From: Verrucomicrobia bacterium TMED44
GTDB taxonomy: Bacteria; Verrucomicrobiota; Verrucomicrobiia; Opitutales; Seribacteraceae
Length of the DNA stretch: 17,224 nucleotides
Direction of reading: 5' to 3'
Assembly: GCA_002168015.1 (NCBI GenBank)
Contig: NHCX01000075.1
Span: forward strand, 15,881 to 33,104
Shown here one piece after another: positions 1-5,804 of this stretch. The notes beneath the pieces were generated by a model. It did not search any database. It saw only the letters and a list, made by a program, of their open reading frames with translations, and was not told where the DNA came from. The translations under genes and the position numbers were made by a program. Positions within the stretch are counted from its first letter, which is position 1. The number at the start of each line of letters is the position of its first letter.

Positions 1-809
1 TAACAGAACCTGAGAAGAATCTTATTAATCAGATACTTAAATTCTTTACACAAGGTGATGTAGATATAGCTAAGGCTTACCTAGATAAATACTTACCTAA
101 GTTTAAAGCACCTGAAGTACGTATGATGTTAACTTCTTTTGCAGCCAGCGAGTCTAATCATGCTCATAGTTATTCATTACTAAATGATACTATCGGATTA
201 CCTGAGACAGAGTACAAAGCATTTCAAGAATACAGGGAGATGGCTGATAAACATAAATACTTATTTAAAGATAAAGGTAAAGGGGTAGAAGGACTAGCTA
301 GAGACATAGCTTGTTTCTCAGCATTTGGTGAGGGACTACAGCTGTTCGCTTCTTTTGTTATGCTACTTAACTTCCAACGCTTTGGTCGCATGAAAGGGAT
401 GTGCCAAATAGTTACATGGTCTATCCGTGATGAGTCACACCATGTAGAGAGTATGATTAAATTATTTAAAGAAATGATTAAAGAGAATCCAAACGTATGG
501 AATGATGATTTCAAAGCCACTATCTATCAAACTTGTAGAGACATGGTTGAGCTAGAGGATAAGTTTATTGACCTAGCATTTGAACAAGGCGGTATTCGTG
601 GGCTTGAACCTGACCAAGTTAAGCAATACATAAGATACATTGCTGACCGTAGGCTGTTACAACTATCATTGAAACCTAACTACAAAGTAAAAGATAACCC
701 ATTAGAGTGGTTAGACTGGGTGCTTAATGGCGTTGAGCACGCTAACTTCTTTGAGAATAGAGCAACTGAATACAATAAAGGAACAATAACTGGTACACTA
801 TGGACTTAA
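1..809 (+). CDS. nrdB: Ribonucleotide reductase class I beta (small) subunit, 5' truncated by window edge
   Basis: Class I RNR beta subunit. It holds the di-iron/tyrosyl radical cofactor that starts reduction of ribonucleotides to deoxyribonucleotides by the alpha subunit in the cytoplasm. The frame is open from base 3, so the ATG at 123 is internal and the true start lies upstream. All expected cofactor residues can be placed: Asp at 57-59 (in FFTQGD), Glu 150-152 and His 159-161 (ESNH), the radical Tyr 171-173 (seven residues after the Glu, as E115/Y122 in E. coli), Glu 330-332, then Glu 432-434 and His 441-443 (DESHH). The 34-residue spacing between the last two Glu ligands equals E. coli E204 to E238. 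About 268 residues are visible. The C-terminus (KGTITGTLWT) would be the peptide that docks on the alpha subunit. The alpha gene is presumably upstream, outside the window. The intact residues argue for an active enzyme feeding phage DNA synthesis. Confidence 0.95.
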   Translation, partial: TEPEKNLINQILKFFTQGDVDIAKAYLDKYLPKFKAPEVRMMLTSFAASESNHAHSYSLLNDTIGLPETEYKAFQEYREMADKHKYLFKDKGKGVEGLARDIACFSAFGEGLQLFASFVMLLNFQRFGRMKGMCQIVTWSIRDESHHVESMIKLFKEMIKENPNVWNDDFKATIYQTCRDMVELEDKFIDLAFEQGGIRGLEPDQVKQYIRYIADRRLLQLSLKPNYKVKDNPLEWLDWVLNGVEHANFFENRATEYNKGTITGTLWT

Positions 810-831
810 AGTACCCGTTTTAGAAGGATAA
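806..831 (+). promoter_or_regulatory. Putative phage single-subunit RNAP promoter, phi6.5-like position
   Basis: The 25 bases at 807-831 match 21 of 25 bases at 15744-15768; the shared core is TAAAGTNCCCGTNTTAGAAG. If the G at 823 is +1, the element spans -17 to +6 like T7-family promoters, and its TTAGAAG end resembles the TATAGAAG initiation region of the SP6 promoter. It overlaps the nrdB stop and precedes the first small virion gene, matching the place of T7 phi6.5. The downstream part (AAGGAT, 825-830) would also serve as the ribosome binding site of the gene at 835. Promoter function is inferred from repetition, position and this resemblance. Confidence 0.6.
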
Positions 832-834
832 AAT

Positions 835-1035
835 ATGTTTATAAAAGATATAATAGGCAAGGATGAAGAAGAAATTACCCTACCTAAGACAGTACCACAA
901 TTTATTAAATTGTTAAATACTATATATCCTGAGCAGTCACCTGACTTATCAGATGAAATGAAGGACATATACTTCAAGGCTGGACAACGTGATGTTGTTC
1001 GTTTCATTAATCAACTTAAAGAGAGAGATAAATAA
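835..1035 (+). CDS. Small hypothetical protein before the portal module (66 aa)
   Basis: A 66-residue soluble-looking protein with no signal peptide or membrane segment. I do not recognise a named domain. The C-terminal half (KAGQRDVVRFINQLKERDK) looks like an amphipathic helix, and the N-terminal half is acidic. The start at 835 is supported by AAGGAT at 825-830. The gene sits between nrdB and the gp6.7/7.3-like gene, a slot that in T7-like phages holds small accessory or virion proteins, and it begins 12 bases after the predicted transcription start of the putative promoter. It ends one base before the next ATG (1037), so the two are probably translated together. It is probably a real gene, given its start signal and tight packing. 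Its function is unknown. Confidence 0.75.
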   Translation: MFIKDIIGKDEEEITLPKTVPQFIKLLNTIYPEQSPDLSDEMKDIYFKAGQRDVVRFINQLKERDK

Positions 1036-1036
1036 T

Positions 1037-1261
1037 ATGTGCACAGGTAGCCCAAAAGTATCTACGCCGCCACCAGCACCTACTCCAGCTCCACCTATCG
1101 CTTCACCATCAGGAGAAGAGATAGCACCTACACTTAAGGTAGCTGAAGATAAGATGACTGAAGAAGAAAAGAAAAAGAAAGTTAAACGTAGAGGTACAAA
1201 GGCTCTACAAACATCAGGCTTATCTATTCCTACTTCAGGGTCAGGTCTAAACATTAGTTAA
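1037..1261 (+). CDS. Small virion protein resembling T7 gp6.7/gp7.3 (74 aa)
   Basis: A 74-residue protein in three parts: an N-terminal MCTGSPKVSTP followed by a Pro/Ala-rich stretch (about residues 10-30), a charged Glu/Lys middle (TEEEKKKKVKRRG), and a Ser/Gly tail ending SGSGLNIS. The basic block followed by a C-terminal G-x-N-I resembles the end of T7 gp7.3, and the MC..SPK..TP start resembles my recollection of T7 gp6.7. Both T7 proteins are small virion components that are ejected early and associate with the host outer membrane. The gene lies immediately before the portal gene, as 7.3 does in T7. I chose ATG 1037 rather than the upstream in-frame ATG 989, because 1037 follows the previous stop directly, has AGAGAGA upstream, and gives the conserved-looking MC start. 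The family assignment is by pattern only. Confidence 0.7.
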   Translation: MCTGSPKVSTPPPAPTPAPPIASPSGEEIAPTLKVAEDKMTEEEKKKKVKRRGTKALQTSGLSIPTSGSGLNIS

Positions 1262-1263
1262 TT

Positions 1264-2811
1264 ATGCAAGAGATAATGAAAGAAACAGCGAAACAACGCT
1301 ATGAAAAGCTACAAGCAGATAGACAACATTATCTCGATAGAGCCCGTGAGTGCTCAGAACTTACAATTCCTACCCTTATTCCTGACGACGGCTTCGAGTC
1401 AAGCTCAGAACTATATACCCCATTTCAATCAGTAGGAGCAAGAGGTGTCAACAACCTAGCTTCTAAACTTCTATTATTATTATTACCACCCAACTCACCT
1501 TTTTTTAGATTATCTTTATCAGGTAAAACTAAAGAAGAACTAGAGCAGAACCCTGAATTACAATCTGAAATTGAGAAGTCTCTAGCCAAAATTGAGCGTG
1601 AGATACACAAGAAAATAGAAAACCTAGCACTTAGAGTATCTGTATTTGAAGCACTAAAACATCTTATTGTAAGTGGTAATGTACTAACATATCTACCTAA
1701 GAAAGGCAATATGCGTGTGTATGGTATAACACAATTTGTGTGCAGACGTGATGAAGATGGTAATTTATTAGAAGTAATTATTAAAGAAAGCATTAGTCCA
1801 GTCGCATTAGATGAAGAGACACTACAAATTATAGGTAAATATCCTGATTACAAAGAAGATGAGGACTGTGAGATATATACTCATATATACAGATTACCTG
1901 ACGGCAAGTACTATGTATGCCAAGAAGTTATGGGACACAAGATACCAAGCTCAGTAGGTACATATCCTAAAGACAACATGCCTTACCAAGCATTACGTAT
2001 GGTAAGAGTAGATGGTGAAGACTATGGGCGTGGTTATGTAGAGGAATTTCTAGGAGACCTAAGGTCACTAGAGGGACTATCACAATCACTAGTAGAATCA
2101 TCAGCAGCTGCAAGTAAAGTAGTATTTATGGTTAGACCTAACGCTGTGACCCGTAAAAAAGATTTAGCCAACACTAGAAACGGGGACATAATTACAGGAC
2201 AAAGAGACGACGTAACATGTTTGCAAACTGAGAAGCAATATGATTTAGGTATTGTAGAACGTAGCATAGGACGACTAGAAGAACGTATGTCATACGCTTT
2301 CTTATTACACACAGCAATACAAAGAGACGCTGAACGTGTAACAGCCCAAGAGATTAGATACATGGCTGAACAGTTAGAGACTAGTATGGGTGGTATATAC
2401 TCATTATTATCTCAAGAGTTTCAGTTACCATTAGTACAAGTATTAATGAAACGTATGTCTCAATCCAATGAGATACCGAAGCTTCCAAAAGATTCTGTAG
2501 CACCTACTATTATCACAGGTATAGAAGCTTTAGGACGTGGTAATGACCTACAGAAACTAAGAGAATTTGTTATGGAGATAGGACAGCTAGCTCAGATTAG
2601 CCCTGAAGTAGTACAGGTATTAAACCCTAATGACCTGATTACTCGTGTTGCTACCAGCTTAGGTATTGACACTGAAGGATTAATTAAGAGTGAAGAGCAA
2701 CTAGCTCAAGAGCAAGAAGCTGCTCAACAACAAATGCAACAGCAACAAATGATGGATATGGCACAGGATGTAGTACAACCTGTTGCTAATAACATGACTA
2801 AACCACAATAA
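1264..2811 (+). CDS. Portal (head-tail connector) protein, T7 gp8 family
   Basis: Forms the dodecameric ring at the unique capsid vertex through which DNA is packaged and ejected, and to which the tail tube attaches. Its 515 aa are close to T7 gp8 (536 aa). Recognisable family sequence includes YTPFQSVGARGVNNLASKL followed by LLLLLPPNSPFFRLSL (about residues 51-85), DGEDYGRGYVEEFLGDLRSL, and a long helical region with ERVTAQEIRYMAEQLE. The C-terminal 40 residues are Gln/Met-rich and probably flexible. The gene follows the small virion gene by two bases and precedes the scaffold gene, the usual order. No good ribosome binding site precedes ATG 1264. A second in-frame ATG lies at 1276 with AAGAGA just before it, so the true start may be either, and translational coupling to the upstream gene is likely. 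Confidence 0.95.
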   Translation: MQEIMKETAKQRYEKLQADRQHYLDRARECSELTIPTLIPDDGFESSSELYTPFQSVGARGVNNLASKLLLLLLPPNSPFFRLSLSGKTKEELEQNPELQSEIEKSLAKIEREIHKKIENLALRVSVFEALKHLIVSGNVLTYLPKKGNMRVYGITQFVCRRDEDGNLLEVIIKESISPVALDEETLQIIGKYPDYKEDEDCEIYTHIYRLPDGKYYVCQEVMGHKIPSSVGTYPKDNMPYQALRMVRVDGEDYGRGYVEEFLGDLRSLEGLSQSLVESSAAASKVVFMVRPNAVTRKKDLANTRNGDIITGQRDDVTCLQTEKQYDLGIVERSIGRLEERMSYAFLLHTAIQRDAERVTAQEIRYMAEQLETSMGGIYSLLSQEFQLPLVQVLMKRMSQSNEIPKLPKDSVAPTIITGIEALGRGNDLQKLREFVMEIGQLAQISPEVVQVLNPNDLITRVATSLGIDTEGLIKSEEQLAQEQEAAQQQMQQQQMMDMAQDVVQPVANNMTKPQ

Positions 2812-2825
2812 AGGAGAAGAAATAA

Positions 2826-3566
2826 ATGGTAGAACAAGTAGTAGTACAATCAGATGAAACTACATCAGAAGCCCCAGCAGTAGAAGAACAAGTAGAATCT
2901 TCTAGACCTGAGGGTTTACCTGAGAAGTTTGAATCTATTGAAGCAATGGCTAAATCATACGCTGAATTAGAATCTAAATTAGGGCAACCTAAAGAAGAAC
3001 CTAAGGAAGAAGCGAAGGCTGAAGAACAACCTAAGAGTGATTTAGAAATAAAAGCTGATGAAGCTGTTGAGTCTGCTGGGCTTGACATGGATTCACTCAG
3101 TGCAGAATATGCAGAGAGTGGTCAACTAGCTGATGAGTCTTATGAAAGATTAGAGAAAGCTGGTATCAGTAGAGATATCGTAGACCAGTTTATTGCTGGA
3201 CAAGAAGCTAGGGCATTACAACAAGGCACTGAAGTCAAAGGCTTAGTAGGTGGAGAAGAAGCTTACGTAGAGATGACTCAATGGGCTGGACAAAATTTAA
3301 CTGAAGCTGAACAGACAGCTTATAACAATGCTGTTAACAGTGGTGATATGGAAACTATCAAGCTAGCTGTTACTGGTTTACAAGCTAGATACACAGCAGC
3401 TAATGGTACTGACCCTAAATTACTATCAGGTAAAGCAGCCCCTACTTCACAAGGTGGCTATGAATCATGGGCTCAAGTACAAGCTGACATGGGTGACCCA
3501 AGATATGCTAAAGACCCAGCGTTCCAAGCTGAAGTACAAGAGAAATTAGCAAACAGTAACTTATAG
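2826..3566 (+). CDS. Capsid assembly scaffolding protein, T7 gp9 family
   Basis: Internal scaffold that guides procapsid assembly around the portal and is lost on maturation. Its 246 aa are somewhat shorter than T7 gp9 (about 307). The protein is very acidic and Gln/Glu-rich, with a low-complexity PKEEPKEEAKAEEQPKS stretch (about residues 55-71) and a helical middle, typical of scaffolds. The C-terminal section GGYESWAQVQADMGDPRYA followed by KDPAFQAEVQEKLA closely matches the conserved end of the gp9 family, which includes the basic/helical coat-binding segment. A strong ribosome binding site (AAGGAG, 2811-2816) sits 9 bases before the ATG and overlaps the portal stop. Position between portal and capsid genes supports the call. 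Confidence 0.93.
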   Translation: MVEQVVVQSDETTSEAPAVEEQVESSRPEGLPEKFESIEAMAKSYAELESKLGQPKEEPKEEAKAEEQPKSDLEIKADEAVESAGLDMDSLSAEYAESGQLADESYERLEKAGISRDIVDQFIAGQEARALQQGTEVKGLVGGEEAYVEMTQWAGQNLTEAEQTAYNNAVNSGDMETIKLAVTGLQARYTAANGTDPKLLSGKAAPTSQGGYESWAQVQADMGDPRYAKDPAFQAEVQEKLANSNL

Positions 3567-3575
3567 GAGAAAACT

Positions 3576-3632
3576 ATGGCATACGGTAAACCAATGAAGA
3601 AAGGCAAAACTAAAAAGAAAGGGAAATGCTAA
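3576..3632 (+). CDS. 18-aa Lys-rich mini-protein
   Basis: An 18-residue reading frame, MAYGKPMKKGKTKKKGKC, with 8 Lys, no acidic residue and a C-terminal Cys. Despite its size it has a well placed ribosome binding site (AGGAGA, 3565-3570, five bases before ATG) that starts within the stop codon of the scaffold gene. Its stop overlaps the next start by one base (TAATG at 3630-3634). These signals are hard to explain unless the frame is translated. It is the first of three very basic small proteins between scaffold and capsid. Function is unknown; binding to DNA or to the acidic scaffold is possible from charge alone. Confidence 0.6.
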   Translation: MAYGKPMKKGKTKKKGKC

Positions 3633-3781
3633 TGGCTAAACGTGGACTATATGCAAATATCAATGCACGTAAAAAGGCTGGTACAAGCAGACCTAAATCT
3701 AAATCAACTATATCATCTAAGGCATATTCTAATATGAAAGCTGGTTTCCCTAAAAAGAAAACAGTAAGAAAGAAAAAGTAA
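3632..3781 (+). CDS. 49-aa basic protein with RGLYANI motif
   Basis: Starts on the last base of the preceding stop codon and encodes MAKRGLYANINARKKAGTSR followed by a Ser/Lys-rich section and a KKKTVRKKK end. It has 13 Lys and 4 Arg in 49 residues and no Asp or Glu. Small proteins beginning with an RGLYANI-type motif are familiar to me from marine phage structural regions, where they are uncharacterised. An AAAGGGA at 3618-3624, inside the 18-aa gene, is a plausible ribosome binding site. It ends directly before the ATG of the next basic protein, so the three genes are presumably co-translated. The composition suggests nucleic acid binding or an internal capsid role, but no enzymatic motif is visible. 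Confidence 0.75.
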   Translation: MAKRGLYANINARKKAGTSRPKSKSTISSKAYSNMKAGFPKKKTVRKKK

Positions 3782-4024
3782 ATGCCAGCAAAGAAACACC
3801 AAAGCCCCAGCGGTGGCTTAAATGCTGCTGGTAGACGTTATTATAAACGGAAGACTGGGGCTAACCTCAAAGCACCTGTAACAGGAAAAGTTAAAAGAGG
3901 TTCTAAAGCAGCTGGGAGACGTAAAAGTTTCTGTGCAAGAATGAGTGGTGTTAAAGGTGCAATGAAAAAACCAAATGGAAAGCCAACACGTAAGGCTCTA
4001 GCTTTACGTAAATGGAAGTGCTAA
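3782..4024 (+). CDS. Basic protein, DUF6321-like (80 aa)
   Basis: An 80-residue protein with 16 Lys and 9 Arg and no acidic residue. The order GGLNAAGRRYYKRKTGANLK, then RRKSFCARMSG, then ALRKWKC at the C-terminus matches what I recall of the DUF6321 family of marine phages and some bacteria; the name is from memory and unverified. Two Cys (51 and the final residue 80) are embedded in conserved-looking motifs. No signal peptide or membrane segment is present. The start directly abuts the previous stop, with only a weak A/G-rich region upstream, so coupling is likely. It lies between scaffold and capsid genes, which suggests a head component, possibly acting on packaged DNA. The function of the family is not known to me. 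Confidence 0.8.
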   Translation: MPAKKHQSPSGGLNAAGRRYYKRKTGANLKAPVTGKVKRGSKAAGRRKSFCARMSGVKGAMKKPNGKPTRKALALRKWKC

Positions 4025-4155
4025 TAGCTGTGCTATCTCGTTAGATGGCAGCTGCCAACAAGTAGTAGTAACTTGACCTTCTGCGGAAGACAATCTTGGG
4101 GACGAAACTTAGAGGCGTTTAACAACAACTAAACTATAACCAAAGGAGATTTATT
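4025..4155 (+). promoter_or_regulatory. Non-coding structured leader of the capsid gene
   Basis: The longest non-coding stretch in the window (131 nt). It can fold into three small hairpins in a row. The first is an imperfect stem at 4026-4053, with AGCTG pairing CAGCT and ATCT pairing AGAT around a CGTT loop. The second is CAAGT (4059-4063) with ACTTG (4071-4075). The third is CTTC-TGCG-GAAG at 4078-4089, whose C(UGCG)G fits the stable UNCG tetraloop class. An alternative stem AAGA/TCTT (4087-4090 with 4094-4097) would exclude the third hairpin. The leader ends in a strong ribosome binding site (AAAGGAG, 4142-4148) for the capsid gene. A six-codon frame (ATG 4045 to TAG 4065) has no evident ribosome binding site. 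No tRNA fold was found. A regulatory role is inferred. Confidence 0.45.
4095..4117 (+). promoter_or_regulatory. Possible weak phage promoter before the capsid gene
   Basis: With G4112 taken as +1, this segment ends in CTTAGAGG, close to the CTTAGAAG of the element at 15744-15768, and shares scattered bases with the SP6 promoter (about 11 of 23 by eye). It does not share the CCCGT core of the two stronger elements. Its position just upstream of the capsid gene is where T7 has phi10. The match is weak, so this is a suggestion led mostly by location. Confidence 0.25.
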
Positions 4156-5139
4156 ATGGCAAATGCTAGTCCAGTATCTGTCGGTAAAGTCAACGCTGGT
4201 GGTTCAGAAGACGCTCTATTTCTTAAAGTATTTTCAGGCGAAGTTTTAACTTCATTTGAACGTGCTTCAGTAACTCAAGGAGCTGAAACTGTCCGTACAA
4301 TCAGTAATGGTAAAAGTGCACAATTCCCTGTAATGGGTAGAATTGACGCTTCTTATCACACAGCTGGTACAGAAATCACTGGTAGTGACGTAAACCACAA
4401 CGAGAAAATCATAACAATCAATGACTTATTGATATCTTCTGTTTTTCTTTCTAACATAGAAGAAGCAAAAAATCATTATGATGTTAGAGGTTCTTATTCA
4501 TCCGAAATCGGTAGAGCATTGGCTTTCCAAAAAGATAAGCACATCCTACAAACAATCGGACAAGCGGCTCAGGCTTCTGCAAACGTATCTGATTCAGGTT
4601 ACGCTTCAGGAACTGTCCTAACAAACACTTCAATCGCTAGTGCTACAGCTGCTACAGCTGCTAACGCAATGATTGATGAACTTTTCAACGCTGCAAAACA
4701 ACTTGACGCTAACTATGTGCCAAGAGAAGGACGTAAGTGCTTCATCAGACTTGAAGAGTATTATAAATTAGCAAACGCTACTAACGCTGTGAATGTTGAC
4801 TTTAGTGGTCAAGGTTCTATTGCTGAAGGAAAAGTATTGAAGATTGCTGGTATTGAATTAGTACCAACACCACACTTTGTGGCTTCAGACTTCTCATCTT
4901 CAACAAACGTTGATGGCGGTTCTGCTACAGCTGGTGGTTCAAACCCACAACAAGTTAACTTAGCTAACTATGTTGCATTGGTTTGCCATCCTTCAGCTGC
5001 GGGTACTGTTAAGCTCATGGACTTAGCAACTGAAATGGAATATGACATAAGACGTCAAGGTACATTGATGGTAGCTAAGTATGCTATGGGTCACGGCGTG
5101 CTCCGTCCTGAAGCGTCTGTAGGTATTAAAGAAGCTTAA
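4156..5139 (+). CDS. Major capsid protein, T7 gp10A family
   Basis: Builds the icosahedral head shell (HK97 fold). At 327 aa it is near T7 gp10A (345 aa). Family-typical sequence includes GGSEDALFLKVFSGEVLTSF, ISNGKSAQFPVMGR and HTAGTEITG near the N-terminus, a KDKHILQTIG helix, and the C-terminal VALVCHPSAAGTVKLMDLA with RRQGTLMVAKYAMGHG. The strong AGGAG at 4144-4148, seven bases before ATG, plus its own leader and a terminator right after it, point to high expression. Codon choice is visibly different from the neighbours, with more AAC, ATC and TTC codons, as expected for the most abundant virion protein. I saw no convincing frameshift site near the stop that would give a 10B-like extended form. 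Confidence 0.96.
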   Translation: MANASPVSVGKVNAGGSEDALFLKVFSGEVLTSFERASVTQGAETVRTISNGKSAQFPVMGRIDASYHTAGTEITGSDVNHNEKIITINDLLISSVFLSNIEEAKNHYDVRGSYSSEIGRALAFQKDKHILQTIGQAAQASANVSDSGYASGTVLTNTSIASATAATAANAMIDELFNAAKQLDANYVPREGRKCFIRLEEYYKLANATNAVNVDFSGQGSIAEGKVLKIAGIELVPTPHFVASDFSSSTNVDGGSATAGGSNPQQVNLANYVALVCHPSAAGTVKLMDLATEMEYDIRRQGTLMVAKYAMGHGVLRPEASVGIKEA

Positions 5140-5160
5140 TCGTTTCTTATACTTAACCTT

Positions 5161-5190
5161 GAGGGGATGGCTTTGGCTGTCCCCTCTTTA
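5161..5190 (+). terminator. Intrinsic terminator after the capsid gene (T-phi-like)
   Basis: GAGGGGATGGC (5161-5171) can pair with GCTGTCCCCTC (5176-5186) over 11 pairs, two of them G-T wobbles, around a TTTG loop. The stem is GC-rich in an otherwise AT-rich genome and is followed by TTTA. It sits 21 bases after the capsid stop and before the tail tube A ribosome binding site, the same place as T7 T-phi after gene 10. The short T run suggests partial termination, letting some transcripts continue into tail genes. Confidence 0.75.
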
Positions 5191-5201
5191 CTGAGGAAAT
5201 T

Positions 5202-5804
5202 ATGGCAACACAAATAACACCAACTACCGAGTTACAAGCTATCAACACCATGCTCTCTGCTATTGGAGAAGCACCTGTTAACTCAATTAGCGGCGTAACA
5301 AACGTAGACGTATCTGTCGCTATAAATATCTTAGATGAAACTAGCCTTTCTGTACAAAGTGAAGGCTGGAACTTTAACACAGAATACAATGTAACTTACT
5401 CAATAGATGATGATAGTAAGATTCCATTACCTTCCAACTGCGTCCAAGCTGACGCTCATGCAACACACAGATATCAAAACGTAGTAATACGTGATGGTAA
5501 ACTGTATGACCTAGATAACCACACAGACGTTTTTACAATCGTCCCACCATTAGATGTTGTATTAGTACAACAATTTGAACAACTACCTGAATATGCTAGA
5601 CGCTATATTACAGTAAAAGCCGCTAGACGTTTTGCAGCTAGATTCATAGGTGACGCTGGTTTATCTGAACTAATGAGCATAGATGAACAGGAAGCTTATA
5701 ATAACTTTAAGCAATCTGATTCTAGAAGTGAGGATGTAAACATACTAGAAGGTGACGCAAATACATATTCAATAATCAATAGACCACCTAGAAGGACTTA
5801 TTAA
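5202..5804 (+). CDS. Tail tubular protein A, T7 gp11 family
   Basis: Adaptor (gatekeeper) ring between portal and nozzle in short-tailed phages, on which the tail fibres are also anchored. The 200 aa agree with T7 gp11 (196 aa). Recognisable sequence includes the N-terminal ELQAINTMLSAIGEAPVNSI, the segment SVQSEGWNFNTEY, IPLPSNCVQAD, and the helical RRYITVKAARRFAARFIGD. GAGGA at 5193-5197, just after the terminator hairpin, is the ribosome binding site. The stop overlaps the next ATG by one base. Family and context agree, so the assignment is firm. Confidence 0.94.
   Translation: MATQITPTTELQAINTMLSAIGEAPVNSISGVTNVDVSVAINILDETSLSVQSEGWNFNTEYNVTYSIDDDSKIPLPSNCVQADAHATHRYQNVVIRDGKLYDLDNHTDVFTIVPPLDVVLVQQFEQLPEYARRYITVKAARRFAARFIGDAGLSELMSIDEQEAYNNFKQSDSRSEDVNILEGDANTYSIINRPPRRTY

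Noticed and set aside
989..1036. Upstream ATG (989) for the gp6.7/7.3-like gene
   Set aside because: It would overlap the preceding gene by 47 bases and add an N-terminus without family resemblance; 1037 gives the typical MC start right after the previous stop.
4025..4155. tRNA or known ribozyme in the capsid leader
   Set aside because: No acceptor stem, T-loop GTTCGA or anticodon arm could be placed. A CGAAAC is present but no CUGAUGA partner for a hammerhead.
5100..5160. Frameshift site giving a 10B-like extended capsid protein
   Set aside because: No clear slippery heptamer near the capsid stop, and the region after the stop is occupied by the terminator.
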